Shown here: positions 40,600 to 52,643 of the stretch, one piece after another
How the letters are laid out: each line of letters opens with the position of its first letter
Numbering within the stretch: position 1 is the first letter of the stretch
From: Heliocidaris erythrogramma
Lineage: Eukaryota; Echinodermata; Echinoidea; Camarodonta; Echinometridae
Direction: 5' to 3'
NCBI GenBank assembly: GCA_025617745.1
Contig: CM046858.1
Coordinates: 31,138,534-31,202,533 of the forward strand
DNA length: 64,000 bases
Notes under the pieces: model-generated
What the model was told of the DNA's origin: nothing
What the model saw: the letters and a program-made list of their open reading frames with translations, nothing else
Database searches by the model: none
Program-made: the position numbers and the translations under genes

Positions 40600-43500
40600 T
40601 GAGAAATATGAAATATGAATTTGAATTTTTTGGGGAAAAAAGCTGCAGGTCCGGGGGGGGGGGGGAAGTCATCATTTATTGCGTAAAACCAAAATGCGTT
40701 AAATATGGCCAATTCGGCCTGAGTTCATGTTTTTAGATGGAGTAGAATGATAACAGCCTCATTCAGTGAGAAAATATGCCATATGAATTTGACAATTTTT
40801 GAAGAAAATAGCTGCAGGTCCGGGGTCATCATTTTTGGCGAAAACGCCAAATGTCTTAAATCTATCCAAATTGGCCCGAGTTCTTGATTTTCAATGGAGT
40901 GGAATAGGAATAAATTACTTTAGCGGTGAAATATGAATTTGAAAAAAAAAATCAATAAAAAGCTGCAAGTCCTGGGTCATCATTTTCTGCGAAAAGCACA
41001 GAAGTGTTAAATCTGGCCAATTCTGCCTGAGTTCATGATTTTAGATTCAGAGGCATAGGAATAGCCTACGTCAGCGATGAAATATGAAATATGAATTATA
41101 ACGCGTTATAACTCGGTGTAACACGTACAACGCGAATGCTGTGTTATACTGAGAAATACCCCGTCATATGCGTTTTACTTGATTTACCTCGCTATACCGC
41201 GTTATACCGCGTTATGCGACTTTATAACGCGTTGTTCACGGTTATAACACAGATATGTGTTATAACTGTGAACAACGCGATATTAACGGGGTATAACTCG
41301 GTGTAACACGTAAAACGCATTATACCGTGTTATACTGAGAAATATGAAATATGAATTTGACAATTTTTAAAGAAAATAGCTGCAGGTATGGGGGTCATCA
41401 TTTTTGGCGAAAACGCCCAATGTCTTAAATCTATCCAAATTGGCCCGAGTTCTTGTTTTCAATGGAGTGGAATAGGAATAACTTACTTTAGCGATGAAAT
41501 ATGAATTTGAAATTTTTTGAGAAAATACCTGCATGTCCGGGGTTTTCATTATTTGCGAAAATCACAGATGTGTTAAATCTGGCCAATTCTGCCTGAGTTC
41601 ATGATTTTAGATTCAGTGGCATAGGAATAGCCTACGTCAGCGATGAAATAAGAAGTATGAATTATAACTGGTTATAACTCGGTGTAACACGTACAACGCG
41701 TTATACCGTGTTATACTGAGAAATATGAAATATGAATTTGAATTTTTTGGGGAAAAAAGCTGCAGGTCCGGGGGGGGGGGGGGGAGTCATCATTTATTGC
41801 GTAAAACCAAAATGCGTTAAATATGGCCAATTCGGCCTGAGTTCATGTTTTTAGATGGAGTAGAATGATAACAGCCTCATTCAGTGAGAAAATATGCCAT
41901 ATGAATTTGACAATTTTTGAAGAAAATAGCTGCAGGTCCGGGGTCATCATTTTTGGCGAAAACGCCAAATGTCTTAAATCTATCCAAGTTGGCCCGAGTT
42001 CTTGATTTTCAATGGAGTGGAATAGGAATAAATTACTTTAGCGGTGAAATATGAATTTGAAAAAAAAAAATCAATAAAAAGCTGCAAGTCCTGGGTCATC
42101 ATTTTCTGCGAAAAGCACAGAAGTGTTAAATCTGGCCAATTCTGCCTGAGTTCATGATTTTAGATTCAGAGGCATAGGAATAGCCTACGTCAGCGATGAA
42201 ATATGAAATATGAATTATAACGCGTTATAACTCGGTGTAACACGTACAACGCGAATGCTGTGTTATACTGAGAAATACCCCGTCATATGCGTTTTACTTG
42301 ATTTACCTCGCTATACCGCGTTATACCGCGTTATGCGACTTTATAACGCGTTGTTCACGGTTATAACACAGATATGTGTTATAACTGTGAACAACGCGAT
42401 ATTAACGGGGTATAACTCGGTGTAACACGTAAAACGCATTATACCGTGTTATACTGAGAAATATGAAATATGAATTTGACAATTTTTAAAGAAAATAGCT
42501 GCAGGTATGGGGGTCATCATTTTTGGCGAAAACGCCCAATGTCTTAAATCTATCCAAATTGGCCCGAGTTCTTGTTTTCAATGGAGTGGAATAGGAATAA
42601 CTTACTTTAGCGATGAAATATGAATTTGAAATTTTTTGAGAAAATACCTGCATGTCCGGGGTTTTCATTATTTGCGAAAATCACAGATGTGTTAAATCTG
42701 GCCAATTCTGCCTGAGTTCATGATTTTAGATTCAGTGGCATAGGAATAGCCTACGTCAGCGATGAAATAAGAAGTATGAATTATAACTGGTTATAACTCG
42801 GTGTAACACGTACAACGCGTTATACCGTGTTATACTGAGAAATATGAAATATGAATTTGAATTTTTTGGGGAAAAAAGCTGCAGGTCCGGGGGGGGGGGA
42901 GTCATCATTTATTGCGTAAAACCAAAATGCGTTAAATATGGCCAATTCGGCCTGAGTTCATGTTTTTAGATGGAGTAGAATGATAACAGCCTCATTCAGT
43001 GAGAAAATATGCCATATGAATTTGACAATTTTTGAAGAAAATAGCTGCAGGTCCGGGGTCATCATTTTTGGCGAAAACGCCAAATGTCTTAAATCTATCC
43101 AAGTTGGCCCGAGTTCTTGATTTTCAATGGAGTGGAATAGGAATAAATTACTTTAGCGGTGAAATATGAATTTGAAAAAAAAAATCAATAAAAAGCTGCA
43201 AGTCCTGGGTCATCATTTTCTGCGAAAAGCACAGAAGTGTTAAATCTGGCCAATTCTGCCTGAGTTCATGATTTTAGATTCAGAGGCATAGGAATAGCCT
43301 ACGTCAGCGATGAAATATGAAATATGAATTATAACGCGTTATAACTCGGTGTAACACGTACAACGCGAATGCTGTGTTATACTGAGAAATACCCCGTCAT
43401 ATGCGTTTTACTTGATTTACCTCGCTATACCGCGTTATACCGCGTTATGCGACTTTATAACGCGTTGTTCACGGTTATAACACAGATATGTGTTATAACT

Positions 43501-43960
43501 GTGAACAACGCGATATTAACGGGGTATAACTCGGTGTAACACGTAAAACGCATTATACCGTGTTATACTGAGAAATATGAAATATGAATTTGACAATTTT
43601 TAAAGAAAATAGCTGCAGGTATGGGGGTCATCATTTTTGGCGAAAACGCCCAATGTCTTAAATCTATCCAAATTGGCCCGAGTTCTTGTTTTCAATGGAG
43701 TGGAATAGGAATAACTTACTTTAGCGATGAAATATGAATTTGAAATTTTTTGAGAAAATACCTGCATGTCCGGGGTTTTCATTATTTGCGAAAATCACAG
43801 ATGTGTTAAATCTGGCCAATTCTGCCTGAGTTCATGATTTTAGATTCAGTGGCATAGGAATAGCCTACGTCAGCGATGAAATAAGAAGTATGAATTATAA
43901 CTGGTTATAACTCGGTGTAACACGTACAACGCGTTATACCGTGTTAAACTGAGAAATATG
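40600..43960. repeat. Higher-order repeat A, three units of about 1117 bp
   Basis: The marker AGCTGCAGGTCCGGGG...AGTCATCATTTATTGCG lies at 40641, 41758 and 42877, giving periods of 1117 and 1119. The units look almost identical; the clearest difference is the length of the G run after GGTCC. Copies 1-3 all contain the same order of A subtypes and one B block. Confidence 0.93.
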
Positions 43961-46900
43961 AAATATGAATTTGACAATTTTTTAAATTCCTACATTCAGT
44001 CAATAAGAAAACAGCTACAGGTCCGGGGTCATCATTTTTGGTGAAAACGCCAAATGTCTTAAATCTATCCAAATTGGCCCGAGTTCTTGTTTTTCAATGG
44101 AGTGGAATAGGAATAACTTAATTTTAGCGATGAAATATGAATCTGAAGAAAAAAAAATTCAATAAAAAGCTGCAAGTTTTTGCGAAAAGCACAGAAGTGT
44201 TAAATCTGGCCAATTCTGCGTGAGTTCACGAATTTAGATTCAGAGGCATAGGAATAGCCTACGTCAGCGATGAAATATGAAATATGAATTATAACGCGTT
44301 ATAACTCGGTGTAACACGTACAACGCGTATACTGTGTTATACTGAGAAATACCCCGTCATATGCGTTTTACGTGATTTACCTTGCTATACCGCGTTATAC
44401 TGCGTTATGCGACTTTATAACGCGTTGTTCACGGTTATAACACAGATATGTATATCATCTGTGAACAACGCGATATGAACGCTGTATAACTCGGTGTAAC
44501 ACGTAAAACGCGTTATACCGTGTTATATATTTTTTGGGGAAAAGCTGCAGGTCCGGGGGTCATCATTCTTTGCGAAAATCACAGATGTGTTAAATCTAGC
44601 CAATTCGGCATCAGTTCATGTTTTTAGATGGAGTGGAATGATAATAGCCGCATCCAGTGATAAAATATGCCATATGAATTTGAAAATTTTCTAAAGAAAA
44701 TAGCTGCAGGTCCGGGGGTCATCATTTTTGGCGAAAACGCCAAATGTCTTAAATCTATCCAAATTGGCCCGAGTGCATGTTTTTCAATGGAGTGGAATAG
44801 GAATAACTTACTTTATCGATGAAATATGAATTTGAAGAAAAAAAATTTCAATAAAAAGCTGCAAGTCCTGGGTCATCATTTTGTGCGAAAACGCCAATTG
44901 TCTTAAATCTATCCAAATTGACCCAAGTTCTTGTTTTTCAATGGAGTGGAATAGGAATAACTCACTTCAGCGATGAAATATGAATTTGAAAAAAAAGAAT
45001 TTCAATAAAAAGCTGCAGGTCCGGGGTCATCATTATTTGCAAAAAAGCACAGATGTGTTAAATCTGGCCAATTCTGCCTGATTTCATGATTTTAGATTCA
45101 GTGGCATAGGAATGGCCTACTTCAGCGTATACCGTGTTATACTGAGAAATACCCCTTCATATGCGTTTTACTTGATTTACCTCGCTATACCGCGTTATAC
45201 CGCGTTATGCGACTTTATAACGCGTTGTTCACGGTTATAACACATATGTGTTATAACACATATGTATATCATCTGTGTTATAACTGTGAACAACGCGATA
45301 TTATCACTGGTTATAACCCGGTGTAACACGTACAACGCGTTATACCGTGTTATACTGGGAAATATGAAATATGAATTTGACAATTTTTTAAAGAAAATCG
45401 CTGCAGTCCGAGGTCATCATTTTTGGCGAAAACGCCAAATGTCTTAAATCTATCCAAATTGGCCCGAGTTCTTGTTTTTCAATGGAGTGGAATAGGAATA
45501 ACTCACTTCAGCGATGAAATATGAATTTGAAAAAAAAGAATTTCAATAAAAAGCTGCAAGTCCTGGATCATCATTTTGAACGAAAAACCCAAATGTGTTA
45601 AATATGGCCAATGCGGCCTGAATTCATATTTTTACATTTAGTGGAATAGCGATGAAATATGAATTTGAAATTTTTTAAGAAAATAGCTGAAGGTAATATG
45701 GGGGTCATCATTTTTGGCGAAAACGCCAAATGTCTTAAATCTATGCAAATTGGCCCGAGTTCTTGTTTTTCAATGGAGTGGAATAGGAATAACTTACTTT
45801 AGCGAGGAAATATGAATTTGAAATTTTTTGAGAAAATACCTGCAGATGCGGGGTTTTCATTATTTGTGAAAAGCACAGATGTGTTAAATCTGGCAAATTC
45901 TGCCTGAGTTCATGATTTTAGATTCAGTGGCATAGGAATAGCCTACGCCAGCGATGAAATAAGAAATATGAATTATCACTGGTTATAACCCGGTGTAACA
46001 CGTACAACGCGTTATACCGTGTTATACTGAGAAATATGAAATATGAATTTGACAATTTTTTAAAGAAAATCGCTGCAGTCCGGGGTCATCATTTTTGGCG
46101 AAAACGCCAAATGTCTTAAATCTATCCAAATTGGCCCGAGTTCTTGTTTTTCAATGGAGTGGAATAGGAATAACTCACTTCAGCGATGAAATATGAATTT
46201 GAAAAAAAAGAATTTCAATAAAAAGCTGCAAGTCCTGGGTCATCATTTTGGACGAAAAACCCAAATGTGTTAAATATGGCCAATGCGGCCTGAATTCATA
46301 TTTTTACATTTAGTGGAATAGCGATGAAATATGAATTTGAAATTTTTTGAGAAAATAGCTGCAGGTCCGGGGTCATCATTATTTGCGAAAAAGCACAGAT
46401 GTGTTAAATCTGGCCAATTCTGCTATACCGCGTTATACCGCGTTATGCGACTTTATAACGCGTTGTTCACGGTTATAACACATATGTATATCATCTGTGT
46501 TATAACTGTGAACAACGCGATATTAACGCGGTATAACTCGGTGTAACACGTAAAACGCGTTATACCGTGTTATACTGAGAAATATGAAATATGAATTTGA
46601 CAATTTTTTAAAGAAAATCGCTGCAGTCCGGGGTCATCATTTTTGGCGAAAACGCCAAATGTCTTAAATCTATCCAAATTGGCCCGAGTTCTTGTTTTTC
46701 AATGGAGTGGAATAGGAATAACTTACTTTAGCGAGGAAATATGAATTTGAAATTTTTTGAGAAAATAGCTGCAGGTCCGGGGTCATCATTATTTGCGAAA
46801 AGCACAGATATGTTAAATCTGGCCAATTCTGCCTGAGTTCATGATTTTAGATTCAGTGGCATAGGAATAGCCTACGCCAGCGATGAAATAAGAAATATGA

Positions 46901-47456
46901 ATTATCACTGGTTATAACCCGGTGTAACACGTACAACGCGTTATACCGTGTTATACTGAGAAATATGAAATATGAATTTGACAATTTTTTAAAGAAAATC
47001 GCTGCAGTCCGGGGTCATCATTATTTGCGATAAAGCACAGATGTGTTAAATCTGGCCAATTCTGCCTGATTTCATGATTTTAGATCCAGTGGCATAGGAA
47101 TAACTCACTTCAGCGATGAAATATGAATTTGAAAAAAAAAGAATTTCAATAAAAAGCTGCAAGTCCTGGGTCATCATTTTGGACGAAAAACCCAAATGTG
47201 TTAAATATGGCCAATGCGGCCTGAATTCATATTTTTGCATTTAGTGGAATAGTGATGAAATATGAATTTGAAATTTTTTGAGAAAATAGCTGCAGGTCCG
47301 GGGTCATCATTATTTGTGAAAAAGCACAGATGTGTTAAATCTGGCCAATTCTGCTATACCGCGTTATACCGCGTTATGCGACTTTATAACGCGTTGTTCA
47401 CGGTTGTAACACAGATATGTATATCATCTGTGTTATAACTGTGAACAACGCGATAT

Positions 47457-50215
47457 TAACGCGTTTTACGTGTTACACCGAGTTATAACTCGGTGTAACA
47501 CGTAAAACGCGTTATACCGTGTTATACTGAGAAATATGAAATATGAATCTGACAATTTTTTAAGAAAATAGCTGAAGGTATGGCGGTCATCATTTTTGTC
47601 TAAAACGCCCAATGTCTTCAATCTATCCAAATTGGCCCGAGTTCTTGTTTTTCAATGGAGTGGAATAGGAATAACTTACTTTAGCGAGGAAATATGAATT
47701 TGAAATTTTTTGAGAAAATAGCTGCAGGTCCGGGGTCATCATTATTTGCGATAAAGCACAGATGTGTTAAATCTGGCCAATTCTGCCTGATTTCATGATT
47801 TTAGATACAGTGGCATAGGAATGGCCTACTTCAGCGTATACCGTGTTATACTGAGAAATACCCTGTCATAGACGTTTTACGTGATTTACCTCGCTATTCC
47901 GCGTTATACCGCGTTATGCGACTTTATAACGCGTTGTTCACGGTTATAACACAGATATGTATATCATCTGTGTTATAACTGTGAACAACGCAATATTAAC
48001 GCGGTATATCTATCCAAATTGGCCCGAGTTCTTGTTTTTCAATGGAGTGGAATAGGAATAACTTACTTTAGCGAGGAAATATGAATTTGAAATTTTTTGA
48101 GAAAATACCTGCAGATGCGGGGTTTTCATTATTTGTGAAAAGCACAGATGTGTTAAATCTGGCAAATTCTGTCTGAGTTCATGATTTTAGATTCAGTGGC
48201 ATAGGAATAGCCTACGCCAGCGAAGAAATAAGAAATATGAATTATCACTGGTTATAACCCGGTGTAACACGTACAACGCGTTATACCGTGTTATACTGAG
48301 AAATATGAAATATGAATTTGACATTTTTTTAAAGAAAATCGCAGCAGTCCGGGGTCATCATTTTTGGCGAAAACGCCAAATGTTTTAAATCTATCCAAAT
48401 TGGCCCGAGTTCTTGTTTTTCAATGGAGTGGAATAGGAATAACTCACTTCAGCGATGAAATATGAATTTGAAAAAAAAGAATTTCAATAAAAAGCTGCAA
48501 GTCCTGGGTCATCATTTTGGACGAAAAACCCAAATGTGTTAAATATGGCCAATGCGGCCTGAATTCATATTTTTACATTTAGTGGAATAGCGATGAAATA
48601 TGAATTTGAAATTTTTTGAGAAAATAGCTGCAGGTCCGGGGTCATCATTATTTGCGAAAAAGCACAGATGTGTTAAATCTGGCCAATTCTGCTATACCGC
48701 GTTATACCGCGTTATGCGACTTTATAACGCGTTGTTCACGGTTGTAACACAGATATGTATATCATCTGTGTTATAACTGTGAACAACGCGATATTAACGC
48801 GTTTTACGTGTTACACCGAGTTATAACTCGGTGTAACACGTAAAACGCGTTATACCGTGTTATACTGAGAAATATGAAATATGAATCTGACAATTTTTTA
48901 AGAAAATAGCTGAAGGTATGGGGGTCATCATTTTTGGCGAAAACGCCAAATGTCTTAAATCTATCCAAATTGGCCCGAGTTCTTGTTTTTCAATGGAGTG
49001 GAATAGGAATAACTTACTTTAGCGAGGAAATATGAATTTGAAATTTTTTGAGAAAATAGCTGCAGGTCCGGGGTCATCATTATTTGCGATAAAGCACAGA
49101 TGTGTTAAATCTGGCCAATTCTGCCTGATTTCATGATTTTAGATACAGTGGCATAGGAATGGCCTACTTCAGCGTATACCGTGTTATACTGAGAAATACC
49201 CTGTCATAGACGTTTTACGTGATTTACCTCGCTATTCCGCGTTATACCGCGTTATGCGACTTTATAACGCGTTGTTCACGGTTATAACACAGATATGTAT
49301 ATCATCTGTGTTATAACTGTGAACAACGCAATATTAACGCGGTATATCTATCCAAATTGGCCCGAGTTCTTGTTTTTCAATGGAGTGGAATAGGAATAAC
49401 TTACTTTAGCGAGGAAATATGAATTTGAAATTTTTTGAGAAAATACCTGCAGATGCGGGGTTTTCATTATTTGTGAAAAGCACAGATGTGTTAAATCTGG
49501 CAAATTCTGTCTGAGTTCATGATTTTAGATTCAGTGGCATAGGAATAGCCTACGCCAGCGATGAAATAAGAAATATGAATTATCACTGGTTATAACCCGG
49601 TGTAACACGTACAACGCGTTATACCGTGTTATACTGAGAAATATGAAATATGAATTTGACATTTTTTTAAAGAAAATCGCAGCAGTCCGGGGTCATCATT
49701 TTTGGCGAAAACGCCAAATGTCTTAAATCTATCCAAATTGGCCCGAGTTCTTGTTTTTCAATGGAGTGGAATAGGAATAACTCACTTCAGCGATGAAATA
49801 TGAATTTGAAAAAAAAGAATTTCAATAAAAAGCTGCAAGTCCTGGGTCATCATTTTGGACGAAAAACCCAAATGTGTTAAATATGGCCAATGCGGCCTGA
49901 ATTCATATTTTTACATTTAGTGGAATAGCGATGAAATATGAATTTGAAATTTTTTGAGAAAATAGCTGCAGGTCCGGGGTCATCATTATTTGTGAAAAAG
50001 CACAGATGTGTTAAATCTGGCCAATTCTGCTATACCGCGTTATACCGCGTTATGCGACTTTATAACGCGTTGTTCACGGTTGTAAACAAGATATGTATAT
50101 CATCTGTGTTATAACTGTGAACAACGCGATATTAACGCGTTTTACGTGTTACACCGAGTTATAACTCGGTGTAACACGTTAAAACGCGTTTATACCGTGT
50201 TATACTGAGAAATAT
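47457..50215. repeat. Higher-order repeat B, period about 1338 bp
   Basis: A long palindrome (58 bp, perfect in the first two copies) begins at 47457, 48795 and 50133, giving a period of 1338. The third copy has extra T residues at about 50180 and 50190. The intervening 1.3 kb look nearly identical between units, with a variable patch just after the palindrome. Confidence 0.9.
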
Positions 50216-52574
50216 GAAATATGAATCTGACAATTTTTTAAGAAAATAGCTGAAGGTATGGCGGTCATCATTTTTGTCTAAAACGCCCAATGTCTTCAAT
50301 CTATCCAAATTGGCCCGAGTTCTTGTTTTTCAATGGAGTGGAATAGGAATAACTTACTTTAGCGAGGAAATATGAATTTGAAATTTTTTGAGAAAATAGC
50401 TGCAGGTCCGGGGTCATCATTATTTGCGATAAAGCACAGATGTGTTAAATCTGGCCAATTCTGCCTGATTTCATGATTTTAGATACAGTGGCATAGGAAT
50501 GGCCTACTTCAGCGTATACCGTGTTATACTGAGAAATACCCTGTCATAGACGTTTTACGTGATTTACCTCGCTATTCCGCGTTATACCGCGTTATGCGAC
50601 TTTATAACGCGTTGTTCACGGTTATAACACAGATATGTATATCATCTGTGTTATAACTGTGAACAACGCAATATTAACGCGGTATAACTCGGTGTAACAC
50701 GTAAAACCCGTTATTACTGTGTTTTTCTGAGAAATATGAAATATGAATTTGACAATTTTTTAAGAAAATAGCTGCAAGTATGGGGTCATCATTTTTGGCG
50801 AAAACGCCCAATGTCTTAAATCTATCCAAATTGGCCCGAGTTCTTGTTTTTCAATGGAGTGGAATAGGAATAACTTAATTGAAGAGAGTTAATCAGTTGT
50901 CTCACGATGTGCAAACGTATGATGAAATATGAATTTGAAAAAAAAAGAATTTCAATAAAAAGCTGCAAGTCCTGGGTCATCATTGGGACGAAAAACCCAA
51001 ATGTGTTAAATATGGCCAATGCGGCCTGAATTCATATTTTTTGCATTTAGTGGAATAGTGATGAAATATGAATTTGAAATTTTTTGAGAAAATAGCTGCA
51101 GGTCCGGGGTCATCATTATTTGTGAAAAAGCACAGATGTGTTAAATCTGGCCAATTCTGCTATACCGCGTTATACCGCGTTATGCGACTTTATAACGCGT
51201 TGTTCACGGTTGTAACACAGATATGTATATCATCTGTGTTATAACTGTGAACAACGCGATATTAACGCGGTATAACTCGGTGTAACACGTAAAACGCGTT
51301 ATACCGTGTTATACTGAGAAATATGAAATATGAATCTGACAATTTTTTAAGAAAATAGCTGAAGGTATGGCGGTCATCATTTTTGTCTAAAACGCCCAAT
51401 GTCTTCAATCTATCCAAATTGGCCCGAGTTCTTGTTTTTCAATGGAGTGGAATAGGAATAACTTACTTTAGCGAGGAAATATGAATTTGAAATTTTTTGA
51501 GAAAATAGCTGCAGGTCCGGGGTCATCATTATTTGCGATAAAGCACAGATGTGTTAAATCTGGCCAATTCTGCCTGATTTCATGATTTTAGATACAGTGG
51601 CATAGGAATGGCCTACTTCAGCGTATACCGTGTTATACTGAGAAATACCCTGTCATAGACGTTTTACGTGATTTACCTCGCTATTCCGCGTTATACCGCG
51701 TTATGCGACTTTATAACGCGTTGTTCACGGTTATAACACAGATATGTATATCATCTGTGTTATAACTGTGAACAACGCAATATTAACGCGGTATAACTCG
51801 GTGTAACACGTAAAACCCGTTATACTGTGTTATACTGAGAAATATGAAATATGAATTTGACAATTTTTTAAGAAAATAGCTGCAAGTATGGGGTCATCAT
51901 TTTTGGCGAAAACGCCCAATGTCTTAAATCTATCCAAATTGGCCCGAGTTCTTGTTTTTCAATGGAGTGGAATAGGAATAACTTAATTGAAGAGAGTTAA
52001 TCAGTTGTCTCACGATGTGCAAACGTATGATGAAATATGAATTTGAAAAAAAAAGAATTTCAATAAAAAGCTGCAAGTCCTGGGTCATCATTTGGGACGA
52101 AAAACCCAAATGTGTTAAATATGGCCAATGCGGCCTGAATTCATATTTTTTGCATTTAGTGGAATAGTGATGAAATATGAATTTGAAATTTTTTGAGAAA
52201 ATAGCTGCAGGTCCGGGGTCATCATTATTTGTGAAAAAGCACAGATGTGTTAAATCTGGCCAATTCTGCTATACCGCGTTATACCGCGTTATGCGACTTT
52301 ATAACGCGTTGTTCACGGTTGTAACACAGATATGTATATCATCTGTGTTATAACTGTGAACAACGCGATATTAACGCGGTATAACTTGGTGTAACACGTA
52401 AAACGCGTTATACCGTGTTATACTGAGAAATATGAAATATGAATCTGACAATTTTTTAAGAAAATAGCTGAAGGTATGGCGGTCATCATTTTTGTCTAAA
52501 ACGCCCAATGTCTTCAATCTATCCAAATTGGCCCGAGTTCTTGTTTTTCAATGGAGTGGAATAGGAATAACTTA
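50216..52574. repeat. Higher-order repeat C, period about 1109 bp
   Basis: The marker CTGAAGGTATGGCGGTCATC recurs at about 50250, 51360 and 52468. Two of the units contain a 42-bp sequence (50878-50919 and 51986-52027) foreign to the monomer. A third copy of that sequence, at 52575-52616, joins the satellite to the Penelope-like element. Confidence 0.9.
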
Positions 52575-52643
52575 ATTGAAGAGAGTTAATCAGTTGTCTC
52601 ACGATGTGCAAACGTAAACGTAGGTAGTCTGACGTTTCGGCTG

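Larger units (their letters stand above)
39167..52574. repeat. Composite satellite array, 13.4 kb
   Basis: Two modules alternate. Module A is a monomer of 138-150 bp that includes GAAATATGAATTTGAAATTTTT, GCTGCAGGTCCGGGGTCATC, TGTGTTAAATCTGGCCAATTC and GGCATAGGAATAGCC, in several diverged subtypes. Module B is a palindrome-rich block of about 270 bp with TATAACGCGTTATAAC, CGGTGTAACACGTA and ATACCGCGTTATACCGCGTT. Modules combine into higher-order units (features below). Repeated 60-codon frames at 41367, 42486 and 43600 on the minus strand are repeat by-products. There is no gene inside. Confidence 0.97.

Noticed and set aside
41367-43782. Three identical 60-codon minus-strand frames as a tandem gene family
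   Set aside because: They recur with the 1117-bp satellite unit, lack any protein feature and are a by-product of the repeat.
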